Below, piece by piece: positions 42,525 through 55,069 of a stretch of 64,000 bases of DNA. The stretch spans positions 496,001 through 560,000 of the forward strand of contig CANTUR010000906.1 of the NCBI GenBank assembly GCA_947683625.1, given 5' to 3'. The position numbers and the translations under genes are program-made. The notes under the pieces are model-generated. The model saw only the letters and a list, made by a program, of their open reading frames with translations. It made no database searches and was not told the origin of the DNA. Within the stretch, counting starts at the first letter, position 1. Each line of letters opens with the position of its first letter. This stretch comes from Mallotus nudiflorus (lineage: Eukaryota; Streptophyta; Magnoliopsida; Malpighiales; Euphorbiaceae).

Positions 42525-44632
42525 AAATGCATTTTCAAGAAGAGTTTAATTAATTTTTTAAGGACTTAATTGTAATGCTTATTTTAGGACCTAATTGAAA
42601 ATTTTAAATTATTTCATGGATCTTTTTGTAATTAAAAGTTAAAAAATCATAATTCTATAATTTCAATTGGAATTCCATAATTCTAATCAGAATTATATAA
42701 TTTCGATAAGAATTACACAATTTCGATCGGAATTAAACATTAACCGTCCATTTTTTATTTTATTTTTATTTTTTTACAATAAATAAAATTGGTTTCCTGA
42801 ATTTTAATTGGTCAAATAATATTTCTCTGAATTTTTAAGAAATTAAAGTCCTTTAAAAATCAAAACTTTGAGAAAATTAAGTCACTGCAGGATACATTTT
42901 TAGCTAAGGTTTTTTCCTATAAAAGCCCAGCTTGAGCTCTCCTAAAGGAGACCTCACTTTTGGAGCTCACTTTTCAGACTTTTGGGGGGACTCCTCTGAG
43001 ACTTTTCTTTTTTGTCATTAGGTAATACATAAAAAAGATTCTCTGTGATTTATTCATTTTTTGAAATAAGGAGCAATAGACTTTTAAGAAGAATAATTAT
43101 AAGTTTTTTGAAGACCTACTTAAAAGAAAATAACGGTGATTTTTAATAGTTTGAGGGGCAACTCATACTGCATCCATAATCATTATCTTCTTTCCTACCT
43201 TCTTTTATTTTTATTTTTTTTATTATTTTGATTTCTTTAATTTAAATTTTTTTAAATTTTTATTGTTATTTTATTCACTAATCATTGTTTATTCTTTTGG
43301 ATAGTGATTATGGAGGGGATTACATGATGATCTTACTAAGTGAACAAAATTCATGAAGGTCCATAGAATGCCATGGATTGAACTTTGTAGATAAATATAG
43401 TTTCTAGGTTTTTTTATTTAGTTGTTTATTATTGTTTTAATTTTTTATTTGTTTTTGGGATTGTATTAATTTTTATTTTTCTTATTATTTTCAGTAGATC
43501 ATTGCAATAGCCCCAATAGCAGGAATAAGGAAATTGTGTGTGTGATTGTGTATTTTATTTTAATTAATTGGTTAGTAAAATTAGGGTTTTTAATTGGGTA
43601 ATTGATTAAAATTAATGGCTATAGAAATCGTTAGGGTTTATTTTAATTAAAATTGAATTAGATTTAAGTGGATAGAATTAGGGTTGCTTGATATAGTCAC
43701 TTTAATTAAATTGGGGTTTTTTTAAAAGAACTAAATTAATTGTTTGATCTTTTATTTAATTGTTTTTTATATTTTTATTGTTTTTTGGGCTTGTTTACTT
43801 TTTATGTGTTTTAAGATCTAAGCCCATGATAGGCTCTAACCCATTTAAATAAATTTAAGTTTTTAGGTTTAATTAATTAAAATTGACATTAGGCCCATAA
43901 TTAATTAAATTTATGGTAGAGAAAACTTAGGCCCATTTAGTTAATTTAGACATAAACCCACCTAGTTTAATTTAATTAATTAGACTTAGCCCATTAAATT
44001 TAAGCCTTTTCCATAACTTGTAGATTTAAGATCATTTTAAAATTAAAGCATGTAGAATTAGGCCCATTAATTTAAATACTTCATCATTTGTAGATTTAGG
44101 CTCATTTTAGAATTAAAATAAATAAACTTAGGTTCACTTAATTAAAATTAAATAAGATTTAGGTCCATTAGTCTTTAGGCTCACTTGTAAATTAAACCAT
44201 ATAGATTTAGCATATTTAATTAAAATCAATGTAGATTAAACTAACTTAGAGATTATGAACTTAAATGAGTTCATTGTTTACATGTATTTTTTATGACTAG
44301 TTTGCCCGAAGTTGATTGTTTTAATAAGGTTTCATATGAAATTACATGTAAATAGAGAGCAAGATAGTAATTCATAAAGCAATTCTAAAAGAACATAAGA
44401 CTGAAAGAAGTTGGTATTTTGTATCCAAAATCTCCTGGTTGTAGTGTTGGCTTTCTTTTGGGGAATCAAGTACCACCAATTTCGATTTGTCCCAATTATT
44501 ACCCTAGGTGGCGACTCCTCATCTCCATACCATGTCTTTGTAACAATGGTTAATGTGTTCTCTAAAGCCTTGAGCTCAAATAGTGTCATTATTGCTAAGA
44601 TCTTGGATGTGCACTAAACTCCGCTGTCTACA
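42525..44632 (+). repeat. E2 5' LTR, start truncated
   Basis: It ends ...CGCTGTCTACA at 44,632, next to the PBS. The beginning expected from the E3 LTR (TGTAGACACCCAATTTC) is missing; the match to that LTR starts only near 'aaggacttaattg' (42,560), so the true boundary is uncertain by some tens of bases. It contains four to five 20-bp near-palindromes (42,645-42,735), TATA box CTATAAAAG (42,917-42,925) and a PBS-like box at 44,507-44,526. Confidence 0.82.
42917..42925 (+). promoter_or_regulatory. Candidate LTR TATA box of E2
   Basis: CTATAAAAG lies about 180 bp downstream of the 20-bp palindrome array. The E3 LTR has CTATAAAAGGGG (minus, 54,466-54,455) in the equivalent position, so this is probably the core promoter of the LTR family. 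Confidence 0.6.
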
Positions 44633-44633
44633 G

Positions 44634-44651
44634 TGGAGACTCCACTGGGGA
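44634..44651 (+). other. E2 primer-binding site
   Basis: TGGAGACTCCACTGGGGA starts one base after the LTR end. The E1 and family-X copies read TGGCGACTCCACTAGGGA and TGGCAACTCCACTAGGGA. The leader that follows (44,652-45,575) has no frame of note and includes a CATGCATC-rich stretch at 45,335-45,362. Confidence 0.75.
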
Positions 44652-45575
44652 TAAGAGATACTAATTCTACTTCTGTTCTTTAGAATTATTTTATTAACTA
44701 TTATTTTTATTCTTGCATTCATTTTGCATGTCCCTACTAACTGATGGCATTAGTTTAAGGTTCCATGATTCCATTTGCTTCATAGGATTGTAAATTGACT
44801 AACCATCACTCTTAGCCTTAACTCAATTTAAAAGAGATTACTGGGCTCATCTAACCAGAGTCTATAATCCAAGTCCTAAAGGGGGGTAGTCTTCTCTAGA
44901 GTTTGTAAAGGATGTTGGGCCCCTTTGACCTTGGCCTATAACTTAAGTCTTAAAGGAGTGCATCTTACTAAGGGAACCTTGACCTTTTTCATCAGACTCA
45001 GCTCATGTAATGGCCTAGTAACTTCCCTTAGGAATTGCTTGTGATTGTTGCCATGAGGCATTTCTATCTATAAAGGCCCAAGCCCATACTTTAGAAGCCT
45101 ATTTGAGATAATAAATATTGGGCTAATCTTTTATACCTAGAAATGTTGTTTATATGCTTTTACTACTTTAAAAGATTTGGCATGTGCATCGATTCTTGAT
45201 ATCCCCTATTCATATTAAGGCTAAGACCAAAAATCCTAGGAAAAAAGACTCACAATTGAATACATGTATGGGAGGAATAAGGTTGGAAGGATGTATATAC
45301 ACTTGACTTGTTTGAATTGCTACTTATTGCATGGCACGTGCATCGTGCATACATGCATCATATTAACACTTTGTTTTGTAGCCATCATAGATTCATCTGG
45401 GTCTTCCTATGTTTAGGGTCGGAAAGGTGGTAGACTAGTGAGAATCGATTCAAGCCCGAAATCAATTACAAAAGAGATCCTCAGTAGACTTGAAAGGAGT
45501 CTCATCAATCCACTATACCTAGAAGCTACATAAGCTAAACAAGCAGAAGAAATAGAATAATAAAAGGGAGGAAAC

Positions 45576-47405
45576 TTGACCCTAGAGGACGTCAAAGGAG
45601 TATTGATGGATAATATGAGAGCAATGATGCAAGATGAAGTAAGACAAGCTCTGGCTGGATTAATGCCACCAGCTGTTGTTGCTACACCTCCCATTGCAAA
45701 AAATCCACCTGTTATAGGTGCACCGCCTATTAACAATGACAATGCTGCTAGGAATATACCTACTGTGCAAATGAAATTAGAGGATACTGAGAGGTATATA
45801 GTTGAAAAGGCAAAAAAGGAATCGCTTGAGCAAGTTCAAGAGCTAGAATCTAAGCAGATGAAAGCACTAATTCAGAAGATGTCCAAAATAGAGGAATTAA
45901 TGAGAGGACAAGGCATTAGGCACTCATTTGAATTTGATGATATGATATAATTTAGAGAGGATTAGCTGCCTAATAAGTTTAAGATGTCATAGTTGTAGAA
46001 GTTTGATGGTACTGGGGACCTAAGGTTCCACCTTAGTCAATATACAACTACTATGAGCACCGTTAAGGCTCCTTTATCTATAGTTACCAAGTTATTTGTA
46101 CTATCCTTAAAGGGTATGGTTGTCAATTGGTATCATGGGTTGGAGAAGTCTATCCAAACGGACTAGAGAGAATTGTGTACCGCTTTTCTGAAGCAATATG
46201 ACTACAATACCAGGCTTAAAGTGTCCATCATGGATTTAGAATTGACCAAGCAAAAGTCTAATAAGTCATTTTTAGATTTTCTAATTAGATTCATGAATAA
46301 GGAAGGATTAATGAAGAACAAACTGGCTGAGAAGGATCAGGTTAGGATGATTGTTCAAAATGTGTCACCTAATGTGGTAAGAGGTTACTGATAATGAAAC
46401 CCAAGACATTTGTAGACGTTTATAATGATGGGTTGCAAGCTAAAAAGATCAAAAGTGAGAAAAAGAAGATTGCTAAAAGCACTAGAGTGAGAAATTACCC
46501 AACTGGGGGCACACAATAAGGAAATACTAGTCGGGTCATAGGAGTCCATGCTATTCAACAACGTATGAGATTCTCAAATTTTAATCAACCCCTATCCAAA
46601 GTCCTAGACTATTTGATCCAAAAAGGCCTCCTTAGACCCTTAACCCCCTTTAGACTACCAAACCCAAATCTTTTTAATTTTAACATAAATAGTTACCGTA
46701 AATTTCACCAAGTTATTGGCCACTCCATTAACTCTTACATCCGTCTTAAACACAAAGTTAAAACTCTCATAGACTCTGGAAAAATCATAAACCCTAAGAA
46801 ATCAAATCTGAACCCAAACACCAAAATAACCCTTTCCTAAATTACTGAAACATGCCACCCCTAACCACCATGATGATCAACTCATGAGTAAGTGAGGAAC
46901 AAGTGCTAAACTCCTTCAAGGTCCTAGACCTTAAACCTAATGAGAAGTCTCTTAATGCCCTTAATGATGAAGAAAGAGTAAAAGACTTGTTAGGATAACC
47001 TTCAAGCAAGTTCGACTATAAGGTGTTTTATTCCAAACCACTTTCTTTCAATATATCCATTGAGTTTATCATACCTACAGGATGGGGTGATGAATTTGAT
47101 GATAAGAAGATGCCAGATAACAAAGAAAAATGCATGGTTGAGGTATGGAAAGATGGAAAGAAGGATCAGACTATTAGGGTTATTGACATCTAGTACAATT
47201 CTGATGAAGAAGGCACTAAGGGCTAAAATGTATGGGTTGATAATCCGGAAGTCAGTCATGTTACTAAAAGCAATAAGGGTTATAAACCGATGGAGAAGGT
47301 TGTAGAGAGAGAAGAAATTACTGAAAGAGAAGACTCAGATGAACATGATGATGACTTGATCCTTGAATAACTTAAGAAGGCAAAAGCAAATATGACCATT
47401 TAGGA
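45576..47405 (+). pseudogene. E2 gag (broken)
   Basis: 45,576-45,950 is open for 124 codons: Pro- and Ala-rich, then a Lys/Glu-rich, probably coiled-coil part ('EKAKKESLEQVQELESKQMK'). The Retrotrans_gag core follows in pieces: 'FDGTGDLRFHLSQYTT' (near 46,000), then 'LCTAFLKQYDYNTRLKVSIM' (46,170-46,230), preceded by a TAG where Trp is expected. Near 46,700-46,800 the decayed zinc-knuckle region reads 'IGHSIN' and 'LKHKVKTLIDSGKII'. The remainder to protease is out of frame but alignable in order with E1. Confidence 0.8.
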
Positions 47406-47412
47406 GCTCTTA

Positions 47413-48230
47413 ATGCATTCAAGTAGCCACAGGAAGGTTCTGGTTAAGGCTTTAGCAAAGATGGACATTGAAACTACTGCAACCCTTGAGGCAATGGTGG
47501 CTAAGGTTACTATGAAAAAGCATAGGGTTATCACTTTCTCTAATGCGGATTTACCTATGGAAAGGGGGAATCATAATAAAGCCTTATTTATTCTAGCTGA
47601 AGTAAGAGGGAAAAGGACCAATTACATGATGGTTGATAATGGATCTGTAATTAATGTTTGCCTGCTACATATCCTACCTAATCTAGGAGTAAAGGTGGAG
47701 GATTTAACAAAATCTAACCTTGTAATAAGAGCTTATGATGATAGCACAAGGAATGTAGAGGGAACATTTATGGCTCCTGTAAAGACCAGACATATAGAAG
47801 CAATGGTGGAGTTTATTGTGCTAGATATCCCTATCACCTATGCCTTGCTTTTGAATAGGCCTTGGTATCATACTCTGGGAGGAGTGCCTTCAACTGTGCA
47901 TTAAAAGGTAAAATTCCTACTGGGTGGAGAGGTTGTGACTTTAAATGCTAGTATAAGCAAGACTATGTCCACAGTCATGGATAGTTAGAAGTAGGTAGTT
48001 ACCCCTCCTAGTTTCTAAATAGCCATGTTTTCTTATGGAATTAAAATGGATCCAAGGGTTATAAGCATGATCAAGAAAATGAGCTATCAGCCCAGACGAG
48101 GACTAGGAAAGAATGAGCAAGGAAGCCTAGAACTCCTAGATTTTAAAGACCAAAATAATACCAGAGTATTGGTCTATATAGGAGTTGAACTCGACAGTAA
48201 AGGAGCTAGAAGAGGATTTTTTTTATAAGA
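47413..48230 (+). pseudogene. E2 aspartic protease and G-patch-like tail
   Basis: The open frame 47,413-47,904 includes 'MVDNGSVINVCLLHILPNLG' with the D-N-G-S catalytic stretch preserved (E1 has D-N-R-S). 'LLNRPWYHTLGGVPSTVH' precedes a TAA where Gln is expected. After a gap with stops, 48,025-48,228 reads 'MSYQPRRGLGKNEQGSLELL', the G-patch-like motif. The protease would process gag-pol. It is the best preserved catalytic site of the three elements. Confidence 0.82.
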
Positions 48231-48819
48231 ACAACTTCTTAAAGAATATGGGACCATTGAAGGATAGCTTTGTCAAAGAAAGAAAGAGAAGCTCTACCCG
48301 GGAAAGAAAGAGCCAATCCAAGTGGCTAGTATGAATATTCCTGGGTTTGAGATCTTCAAGAAGTAAATAGTTAAGAGTCTAGTACAAGATAATAAAGACA
48401 AAGTGATGAGAAAAGTTGTTGAGAAGATAGGGACTGAGGCCATTAAAAAACTGTTTTGTCTGCCACCTAATGAAGAACCACCACAGAATTTAGCTAGCAT
48501 TATTAATAATAGTTTTAATGATGCTTTTTATAAATAAATTGATGTAATAACGTTCGATCTATTTGAGGATAAAAACTCTATCTTTCCTATGATCAATGAT
48601 ATGAACTCTAGTTTAGCTTACTTATGTGATATTGATTCTGATGGTCTTTTGCATTTTAATAATGATTGTTCATGCATGTTTGGCATTAATTCTATTCAAT
48701 TAGATTCATTAAATATGGGCACAAGTGAACAACTAAAGCACATTTCTATATCACATGATTTAACTCCTGAAAAGAGGGAAAACTTAGAGAGAAATTAATA
48801 AAAAGAAAGATAGTATTGC

Positions 48820-49195
48820 TTAGTCCTATAAGGACATGTCAGGTCTAGATAGAGAAATTACAGAGCATCACATTCCAACGTATCCAGAGGCTAAACTTAT
48901 TAAGCAAAGACTTCATAGATTAAGACCATAGTGGGTAGAAAAGATAAGGAAAGAAATTGCTAAGCAAATCTAGGCCAATTTTCTAGAAGTGGTAAAATAT
49001 TCTCAATGGTTAGAAAACATAGTACCAGTTCCCAAGAAAGATGGAAAAGTTCAAATGTGTGTAGATTTTAGGGATCTGAATAAAACATGCCCAAAGGATG
49101 ACTTTCCTTTACCCTATATTGATGTGATTGTTGACAGTGCAACGTCTAGTGCAATGTACTCTTCCATGGATGGGTTCTCAGGTTATAACTAAAAG
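48820..49195 (+). pseudogene. E2 reverse transcriptase, N-terminal piece
   Basis: It reads 'LRP' stop 'WVEKIRKEIAKQI', then 'VPVPKKDGKVQMCVDFRDLN' (first catalytic region, with the usual 'DFRDLNK'), 'CPKDDFPLPYIDVIVDSA' and 'YSSMDGFSGYN' followed by a stop. RT similarity ends at about 49,195, where the antisense leader of another element begins. The catalytic YVDD part is lost. Confidence 0.85.
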
Positions 49196-51623
49196 ACCCA
49201 GATGAATCTATGATGGCTACAAAACAAGGTGTTAGTATGATGCGTGGACTGTATGTATGCATATATGTATGATGCATGTGTTTATGCAATAAATAGCAAG
49301 CAAGCACTTAGCACGTAATAAGTATTAAGAAGCAATCAACAAGCCATCATGTAGGTAAACCTTCCATCATGCAAGAATGAAATAATAATCGATAAAATAA
49401 CTCTAAAGAACACAAGTAGAATCAGTATCTCTTATCCCTAGTGGAGTTGCCACTGTAAACGGTCGAGTTTAGTAGGCATTCAAGATTTTAGCAATCGCAA
49501 CACTATTTAGGCTCAAGGCCTTAGGGAACACACTACTATGTCACAAAGTCATAGTGTGGAGAAGAGGAGTCTCCACCCAGGGTAGTAACTCGGACAATTT
49601 GATTGGTGGTACTCGATTCCCTAAAAGAAAGTTAACACCACAACCAGGAGATTCTAGGAACGGAATACTAACTTCTCTTAGTCTCGTGTTCATTTAGAAT
49701 AATTTTATAAATGATTATTTCATCCTCTAATTACGTGCAATTTTATTTAAACCCTATTTGACATCCATCTAACACTAGGCATCTAGTCAATAAAATTATA
49801 CATAAAAAATGCACTCAAGATCGCATGGTCCCTAAGTCTAAACTATGTTAATTTTATTAAAAAGTTAGATAGATTTACATTTTATTTACAAGTGAGAAAG
49901 GGACTACAAGTGGGCTTACATTTTTTATTAATTAGTGAGCCTAGATCTATTTATTTTAGTTTTTCTAAGGAATGGGCTTAAGTCTATTCAATTTTAAAGG
50001 AAAGTTAAACTAGTGAGCCTAAGTCTAACTTGGTTTTTATTTAAAATAAAAAGTGGGCTTAGGTCTATTTATTTTAAAAGAAATAAAATTAAGTGGGCTG
50101 AGCTAAGTCTAAACAAGTTTTAATTAACTAAGTGGGCCTAAAATCTAATTAACCTAATGGGCCTAAATTGATTTTAATCATTTAAAGTCCTAAATCATTT
50201 TTTAAGCCTATTTAAAGTGAGTTGGACCTAAGCGTGGGCTTGGGGCCCAAAATAATATAAAACCCAAAAACACAACCCAAAATAAATAAAACATAAAAAA
50301 AAGATCAAACAAACATTTTAGTGATTTTCTAGAAACCCTAAATCAATTACATGCAAACCCTAAATTAAGCTACTACCACCATTGATTTTAATTGATTTTT
50401 ACCCAATTGAACTTAATTACTAATTGATTTTAAATGCAGAAAATTAAATCTTTAACTATTCCCACTACTAGGGCTATTACAAACTACGTGAAAAAAATAA
50501 AATTAAACAATTATACACTCATGAATTAAAATAACTACACAGGATACCAAAATGCAAAACAAAGATAAAAATCCTAAGTTCTAATAGAAAACAACACAGG
50601 TTCTTTCATGGCATTCCATGGACCATCTGTTCGTCTAAACACAAGCAGTATCCTCCTCAATCCACATTTGCACATCAAAACAAAAACAAAGAAATAATCA
50701 AATTAGTAGTGAAATTGAATAATCAAAATAATAACAAAATAAAATAAAAATCAAAAAAAGAAAAGAATAGAAAAGAACACTGATGATTTTAGATGATGTG
50801 TAAATGCTTTGAGATAGCCCCTCAGATTGGATTATCACTATTAAAATTGACTCAGTATTGATTTAATTCTAGACTGGGATTTGATTGCATTCGAAGACAC
50901 TGACAGTATCCAAAATTAGAGTTTTGAAAGATAAGGGTGTTCTTCGCGTCTAGATTTTTAGGGTTTTCTTATGCGATAAGGTTTTTTTACATACCTCTCT
51001 TCTCTCTTTCGCAGTCTCTCTATTTTTTCATCTTCTTTTTTCTCAGTCTATGTGTGTGTGAGTTTCTCTCAGTTTATCCATCTGTGTGAGTCTCTAGCCT
51101 CATGCATGCATACTCTTTACTTTTTAAAGCAGAGTCTGCCTGTGTACTAACTCCCCAAGTTTGCAGGAACAGGTTCATCTCTTCCAAAACAAACTAATAA
51201 GGACTTTAATTTTGAAAGCTATTTATGTATTTTGAATGTGTTAAAACCTTTTTTAGATAAAAATAATAATAAAATTAATTTTCAACTAGTCAAAACACTG
51301 AAAAAATTGACAAAAAAATGAAAAAAATATGCAAAAAGTCAAAAAAAATAAGACTTTTTACACGTTGGAATTGTGCAATACCGATCGGCTTTACACAATG
51401 TCAGTCGGCATTACACAAATGCCGATCCTTAATTTTTTTAACTTTTAATTACTAAAAGACCCTTGAAAAATTGACTTCCTTGTAATCAAATCCTCAAAAA
51501 TTTTGCAATTTAGTCCTTAAAGTCCAAAAAATTGACAACCAAGTTCAATTTTTGAATAAATTTCATCATAGGGGCTTATGTCACAATTATGCACAATTGC
51601 ATCCTAAAATTGGGTGCTTACAC
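49196..51623 (-). mobile_element. Family-X fragment: antisense 5' LTR with PBS and leader
   Basis: On the minus strand an LTR runs from 51,623 (TGTAAGCACCCAATTTTAGG) to 49,454 (complement of tgtaaac). Then come the PBS TGGCAACTCCACTAGGGA (49,452-49,435) and about 240 bp of leader ending at 49,196. No gag follows. So this is the 5' end of an element joined into E2, not a simple solo LTR. The LTR is the same family as the solo LTR at 61,663-63,746. E2 sequence between RT and the second RNase H is missing at this place. Confidence 0.85.
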
Positions 51624-52094
51624 ACACTAAAAGGAGAAACCATCCCCATGGCTAAGAAATTGGACTTTAAAGTTACAAATAACATGGTTGAGTATGAGGC
51701 ATGTACCTACGAGGTAGAAGCAGCACTAGTAGTTGGAGGTAATGACTTACTGGTTTATGGAGATTCCTTGTTAGTCATCAATCAGTCTAACAAGGAATGG
51801 GAAGTGAAAGAAGAGAGGTTAAAACCCTATATCTGCTATTTGAAAAAGTTAATGAGAAATTTTACTAAATGTCTCTTCATGCATTTACTAAGAGATGAGA
51901 ATCAAATAGCGAATGCCTTAGGAATACTTTCTTCAATGTGGGATAAACCGACGAGGTCAATGATAAAGCCTTTGGTAATTATGAAAATGAAAGCTCCATG
52001 TTATGGTGAAGAACAAGTTATGAGTATTCAGATAGGGCCAAAAGAAAAGCCATGGTTTCATGACATCCAGAGATTCATCGAAGAAAGGAAATAA
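51624..52094 (+). pseudogene. E2 second RNase H (Tat-type)
   Basis: It reads 'GETIPMAKKLDFKVTNNMVE', 'YEACTYEVEAALVVGGND', 'VYGDSLLVINQSNKEWEVKE' and 'HLLRDENQIANALGILSSM'. The Glu of VEYEA, the Asp of YGDS and the Asp of RDEN are positioned as in RNase H of the RVT_3 type. The N-terminal strand with the first Asp is missing, cut by the foreign fragment. It is open to the stop at 52,094, about 155 codons. Confidence 0.8.
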
Positions 52095-52867
52095 TCAGAT
52101 GAAGCAACTTCCAAAGAAAGATATGCTCTTCATGTTCTTGCACACCATTATGCAAGTCATGATGGGGTGTTATACAAGAGAATATTTAATGGAATACATT
52201 TGAGATATCTCAAGAAGGATGAAGCAGAACAAGCGATGAGAGAGATTTATTTATGGATCTCATATGAATGGGATGATTCTGATGAAAAAACTAATTCAAC
52301 AGGGGTACTATTAGATGAGCATAGAAAGAGACTATATCCAAATAGTGAGATAATGTCATCAGTACCAAATATATAGGAACCTCAATCATCTTCCCCCTAT
52401 AGTGCTAAATATTTTAACATCTCCATAGCCCTTTGCAACATAAGGGATAGGTATAATAAGGGAGATAAGACCAGTCACTTTAAATAGGCATAAATACATA
52501 GTAGTGGTGATTGATTATTTCTCTAAATGGATAGAAGCATAGTCCTTCAGTACCTTCAAAGCTAGATAGATGGTGAGGTTCATCGAGAAGAATCTCATTT
52601 ACAGGTATGGGATCCTACATCATATTGTAATGGACAATGGTGTTCAGTTTAGGCAGAGATGGTTAAGTTATTGCAGAGATGCAAGATTGAGCATCATAAA
52701 TCCTCACCTTATCAACCTTACACTAATGGTGCAGTTGAAGTGACTAATAAAAATAAAAAGAGAATCCTCTCTAAGATGGTGAAAACGTATAAAGATTGGC
52801 CTGAATATCTTCCTTTTGCCTTATGGGGATATAGAACTACAACGTGCATTGCAACAGGACAGACGCC
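52095..52867 (+). pseudogene. E2 integrase, truncated by E3 insertion
   Basis: Pieces of the zinc-binding part are frame-shifted (52,110-52,400: 'HHYASHDGVLYKRIF'). The catalytic part shows 'VVIDYFSKWIEA' followed by a stop, 'IEKNLIYRYGILHHIVMDNG' (second Asp) and 'NGAVEVTNKNKKRILSKM' (Glu). The match ends with 'GYRTTTCIATGQTP' at 52,867; the homologous E3 frame continues 'FSLVYGSEAV'. The cut therefore marks the exact E3 insertion point. Confidence 0.85.
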
Positions 52868-54961
52868 TGTAGACGGCAGGATTTAGCGCGCATCCAAGAT
52901 TTTAGCAACCGCGTCACTGTTTGAGCTCAGGACTCTAAAGAACACACTAACCATTGTCACAAAGACATGGCGTGGAGATGAGAAGTCGCCACCTAAAGTA
53001 ATAACTGGGACATATCGAAAAGGTGGTACTCGATTCCTTAAAAGAAAGCTAGCACCACAACCAGTAGATTCTGGATACGGAATACCAATTTCTTTCAGTC
53101 TTGTGTTCATTTAGAATTACTTCATGAATTACTATCTTATCCTCTATTTACATGCAATTTCATATAAACCCAAAACAATAAACTCCAAGGCAAACTAGTC
53201 ATGAAATATACAAGTAAATACTGCATTCAATAAATCACATAATCTCTAAGCTAGTCTAATCTACATAGATTTTAAATAAAGGAGTTAAGACTACATGTTT
53301 TAAATTATAAGTGAACCTAAAGACCTAATTCCTTTTAATTTTAATTAAATGAACCTAAGTCTACTAATTTTAATTCTAAAAAGGGCCTAATTCTACATGT
53401 TATGAAGGTATTTAAATTAACGGGCTTAATTTTACATGTTTTAATTAAAAAATGATCTTAAATCTACAAATTATGAAAAAGGTTTAAATTAAGTAAGCTA
53501 AGTCTAAATTAATTAAATTAAATTAGGTGGGCCTATGTTTAATTATCTAAATGGGCCTAAAGGATATTTCTAACCTAAAATCTAATTAATTATGGACCTA
53601 AAAATATACTTTATTTAATTAAACCTAATTAGTCATTAAATGATATGGGCTAAAAATAAACAAATCAAAATCTGAAATGGGCTTAAGGCCCAAAACACAC
53701 AAAAATAATAAATAAGCTCAAAAACAAATAAAAAAACATAAAAAAAATAATTAAATAAGATCAAATAAATAACTAATTTAATCCTTACTAAAACCCTAAT
53801 TTTTATTAACATGCAACCTAAATTAATCTACTTCCTCCATTGATTTTAAATGATTACCAAATTGAAACCTAATTTTACTAACTAATTTAAAAATCATGCA
53901 ACCACACACATAATTTTATTACTATTCCCACTATTGTGGCTATTACATTAATTCATAAAATAATTAATAAAAAATAAAAATGAAGAATAAAATAAAAATA
54001 AAGACAATAAAAATAAAACCCTAGAAATTAAGTCTCTACAGGACTTTATCCATAGTCTTCTTTGGATTTCCAATAAAATTCATCTTCCTCATATGATCAT
54101 CATGTGTTTTCCTCCACAATCCATAAAAAATAAATTAATAATTAATGAATAAATTATGATAAAATAAATAGAATAAAAAATAAAAAATAAATAAATAAAT
54201 AAAAGAAAAATAGAAGAATATGGTATGCTTATGGATGATTAGGGTGCTCCTCAGATTTATGATTCACCGTTCTTGATAAGTCTTCAAATCTTTTCTTCAA
54301 AAAATCCTCCACAAGTCTTGAATTATTTGATGAATCAAAAGTAATTTTTTGATTAAGAAAAATAAAATCACAATTTTCTTTCTCTCCTCTCCTTCTTTTC
54401 TACGCCTGTCTCTTCTTCTCCTCTTTTCTCCCTTTTTTTTCTCCTCGCTTAGCTCCCCTTTTATAGTGGAACTAGGAAGCCTAACTCTAATTCTAATCTG
54501 ATTCTCATTCCTAAAGTGTATTTAGGAATTTTGAACCAAATAGGATTAAATTAATTAGGAAGTTTAAACTAGTTTAGGATTGAATTAATTAAGAAATTTA
54601 AACCACCTAAAATTGGAATAATTAGAAATAGGAAAACGGAAGAGTTCAATTTTGCCCGGGATTGTGCAATTCCGATTGGAATTGTACAATCCCGATCGGA
54701 ATTATTGTAATTCCAATCAGAATTATGGAATTCCGATGCGCAAAAAAAAATTTTTTAACATTTAATTATAAAAAGGCCCCTAAAAAATTTAAATTTTACA
54801 ATTAGGTCCTAAAAAGAACTTTATAATTTAGTCCCTGAAAACATTAAATTCTCCCTTTAAAAGCCCTTATAATTTTTTAAAGATTAAGCATCGAAGACAT
54901 TTTCATCACTAGAATCCTTTGCTGGATCCATAACATGTCATCCCGAAATTGGGTGTCTACA
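52868..54961 (-). repeat. E3 3' LTR, 2,094 bp
   Basis: On the minus strand it runs TGTAGACACCCAATTTCGGG... to ...GCCGTCTACA, with terminal inverted TGTAGAC/GTCTACA. Features in order on that strand: four 20-bp near-palindromes (54,745-54,661), TATA box CTATAAAAGGGG (54,466-54,455), CT/GA-rich leader, and a PBS-like box (52,993-52,974) 125 bp from the end. It is related to the E2 LTR. Confidence 0.92.
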
Positions 54962-54977
54962 GTTGCCCCCTTTTGTC
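54962..54977 (-). other. E3 polypurine tract
   Basis: On the minus strand GACAAAAGGGGGCAAC lies directly upstream of the 3' LTR. This fits a second-strand primer and identifies 52,868-54,961 as the 3' LTR rather than a solo LTR. Confidence 0.8.
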
Positions 54978-55069
54978 ACTGTTTTCTTGACAAATTACAA
55001 TAAAATAGAATAGCACCCAATTTCTAAATTGAAAGTTAGGATACTTACCTGTACTCCATGAGGCTTCTG

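Larger units (their letters stand above)
42525..52867 (+). mobile_element. E2: Ty3/gypsy Tat-like element, interrupted and truncated
   Basis: Plus strand: 5' LTR (start lost), primer-binding site, leader, gag, protease with G-patch, RT start, then a foreign antisense fragment (49,196-51,623) replacing most of RT and the first RNase H. The second RNase H and integrase follow. Integrase stops at 52,867 where the E3 3' LTR starts, so the rest of E2 may lie beyond the right edge. Same family group as E1 and E3; its LTR is closest to that of E3. Confidence 0.88.

Noticed and set aside
44332..44617. Overlapping open frames on both strands, recurring at 52,883-53,110
   Set aside because: They lie in the conserved 3' part of the LTRs and are frames by chance; the conservation is that of the LTR, not of a protein.
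52868..54961. First read as a solo LTR in E2
   Set aside because: A polypurine tract lies directly at its 5' side and element-specific 3' sequence plus integrase follow, so it is the 3' LTR of E3.
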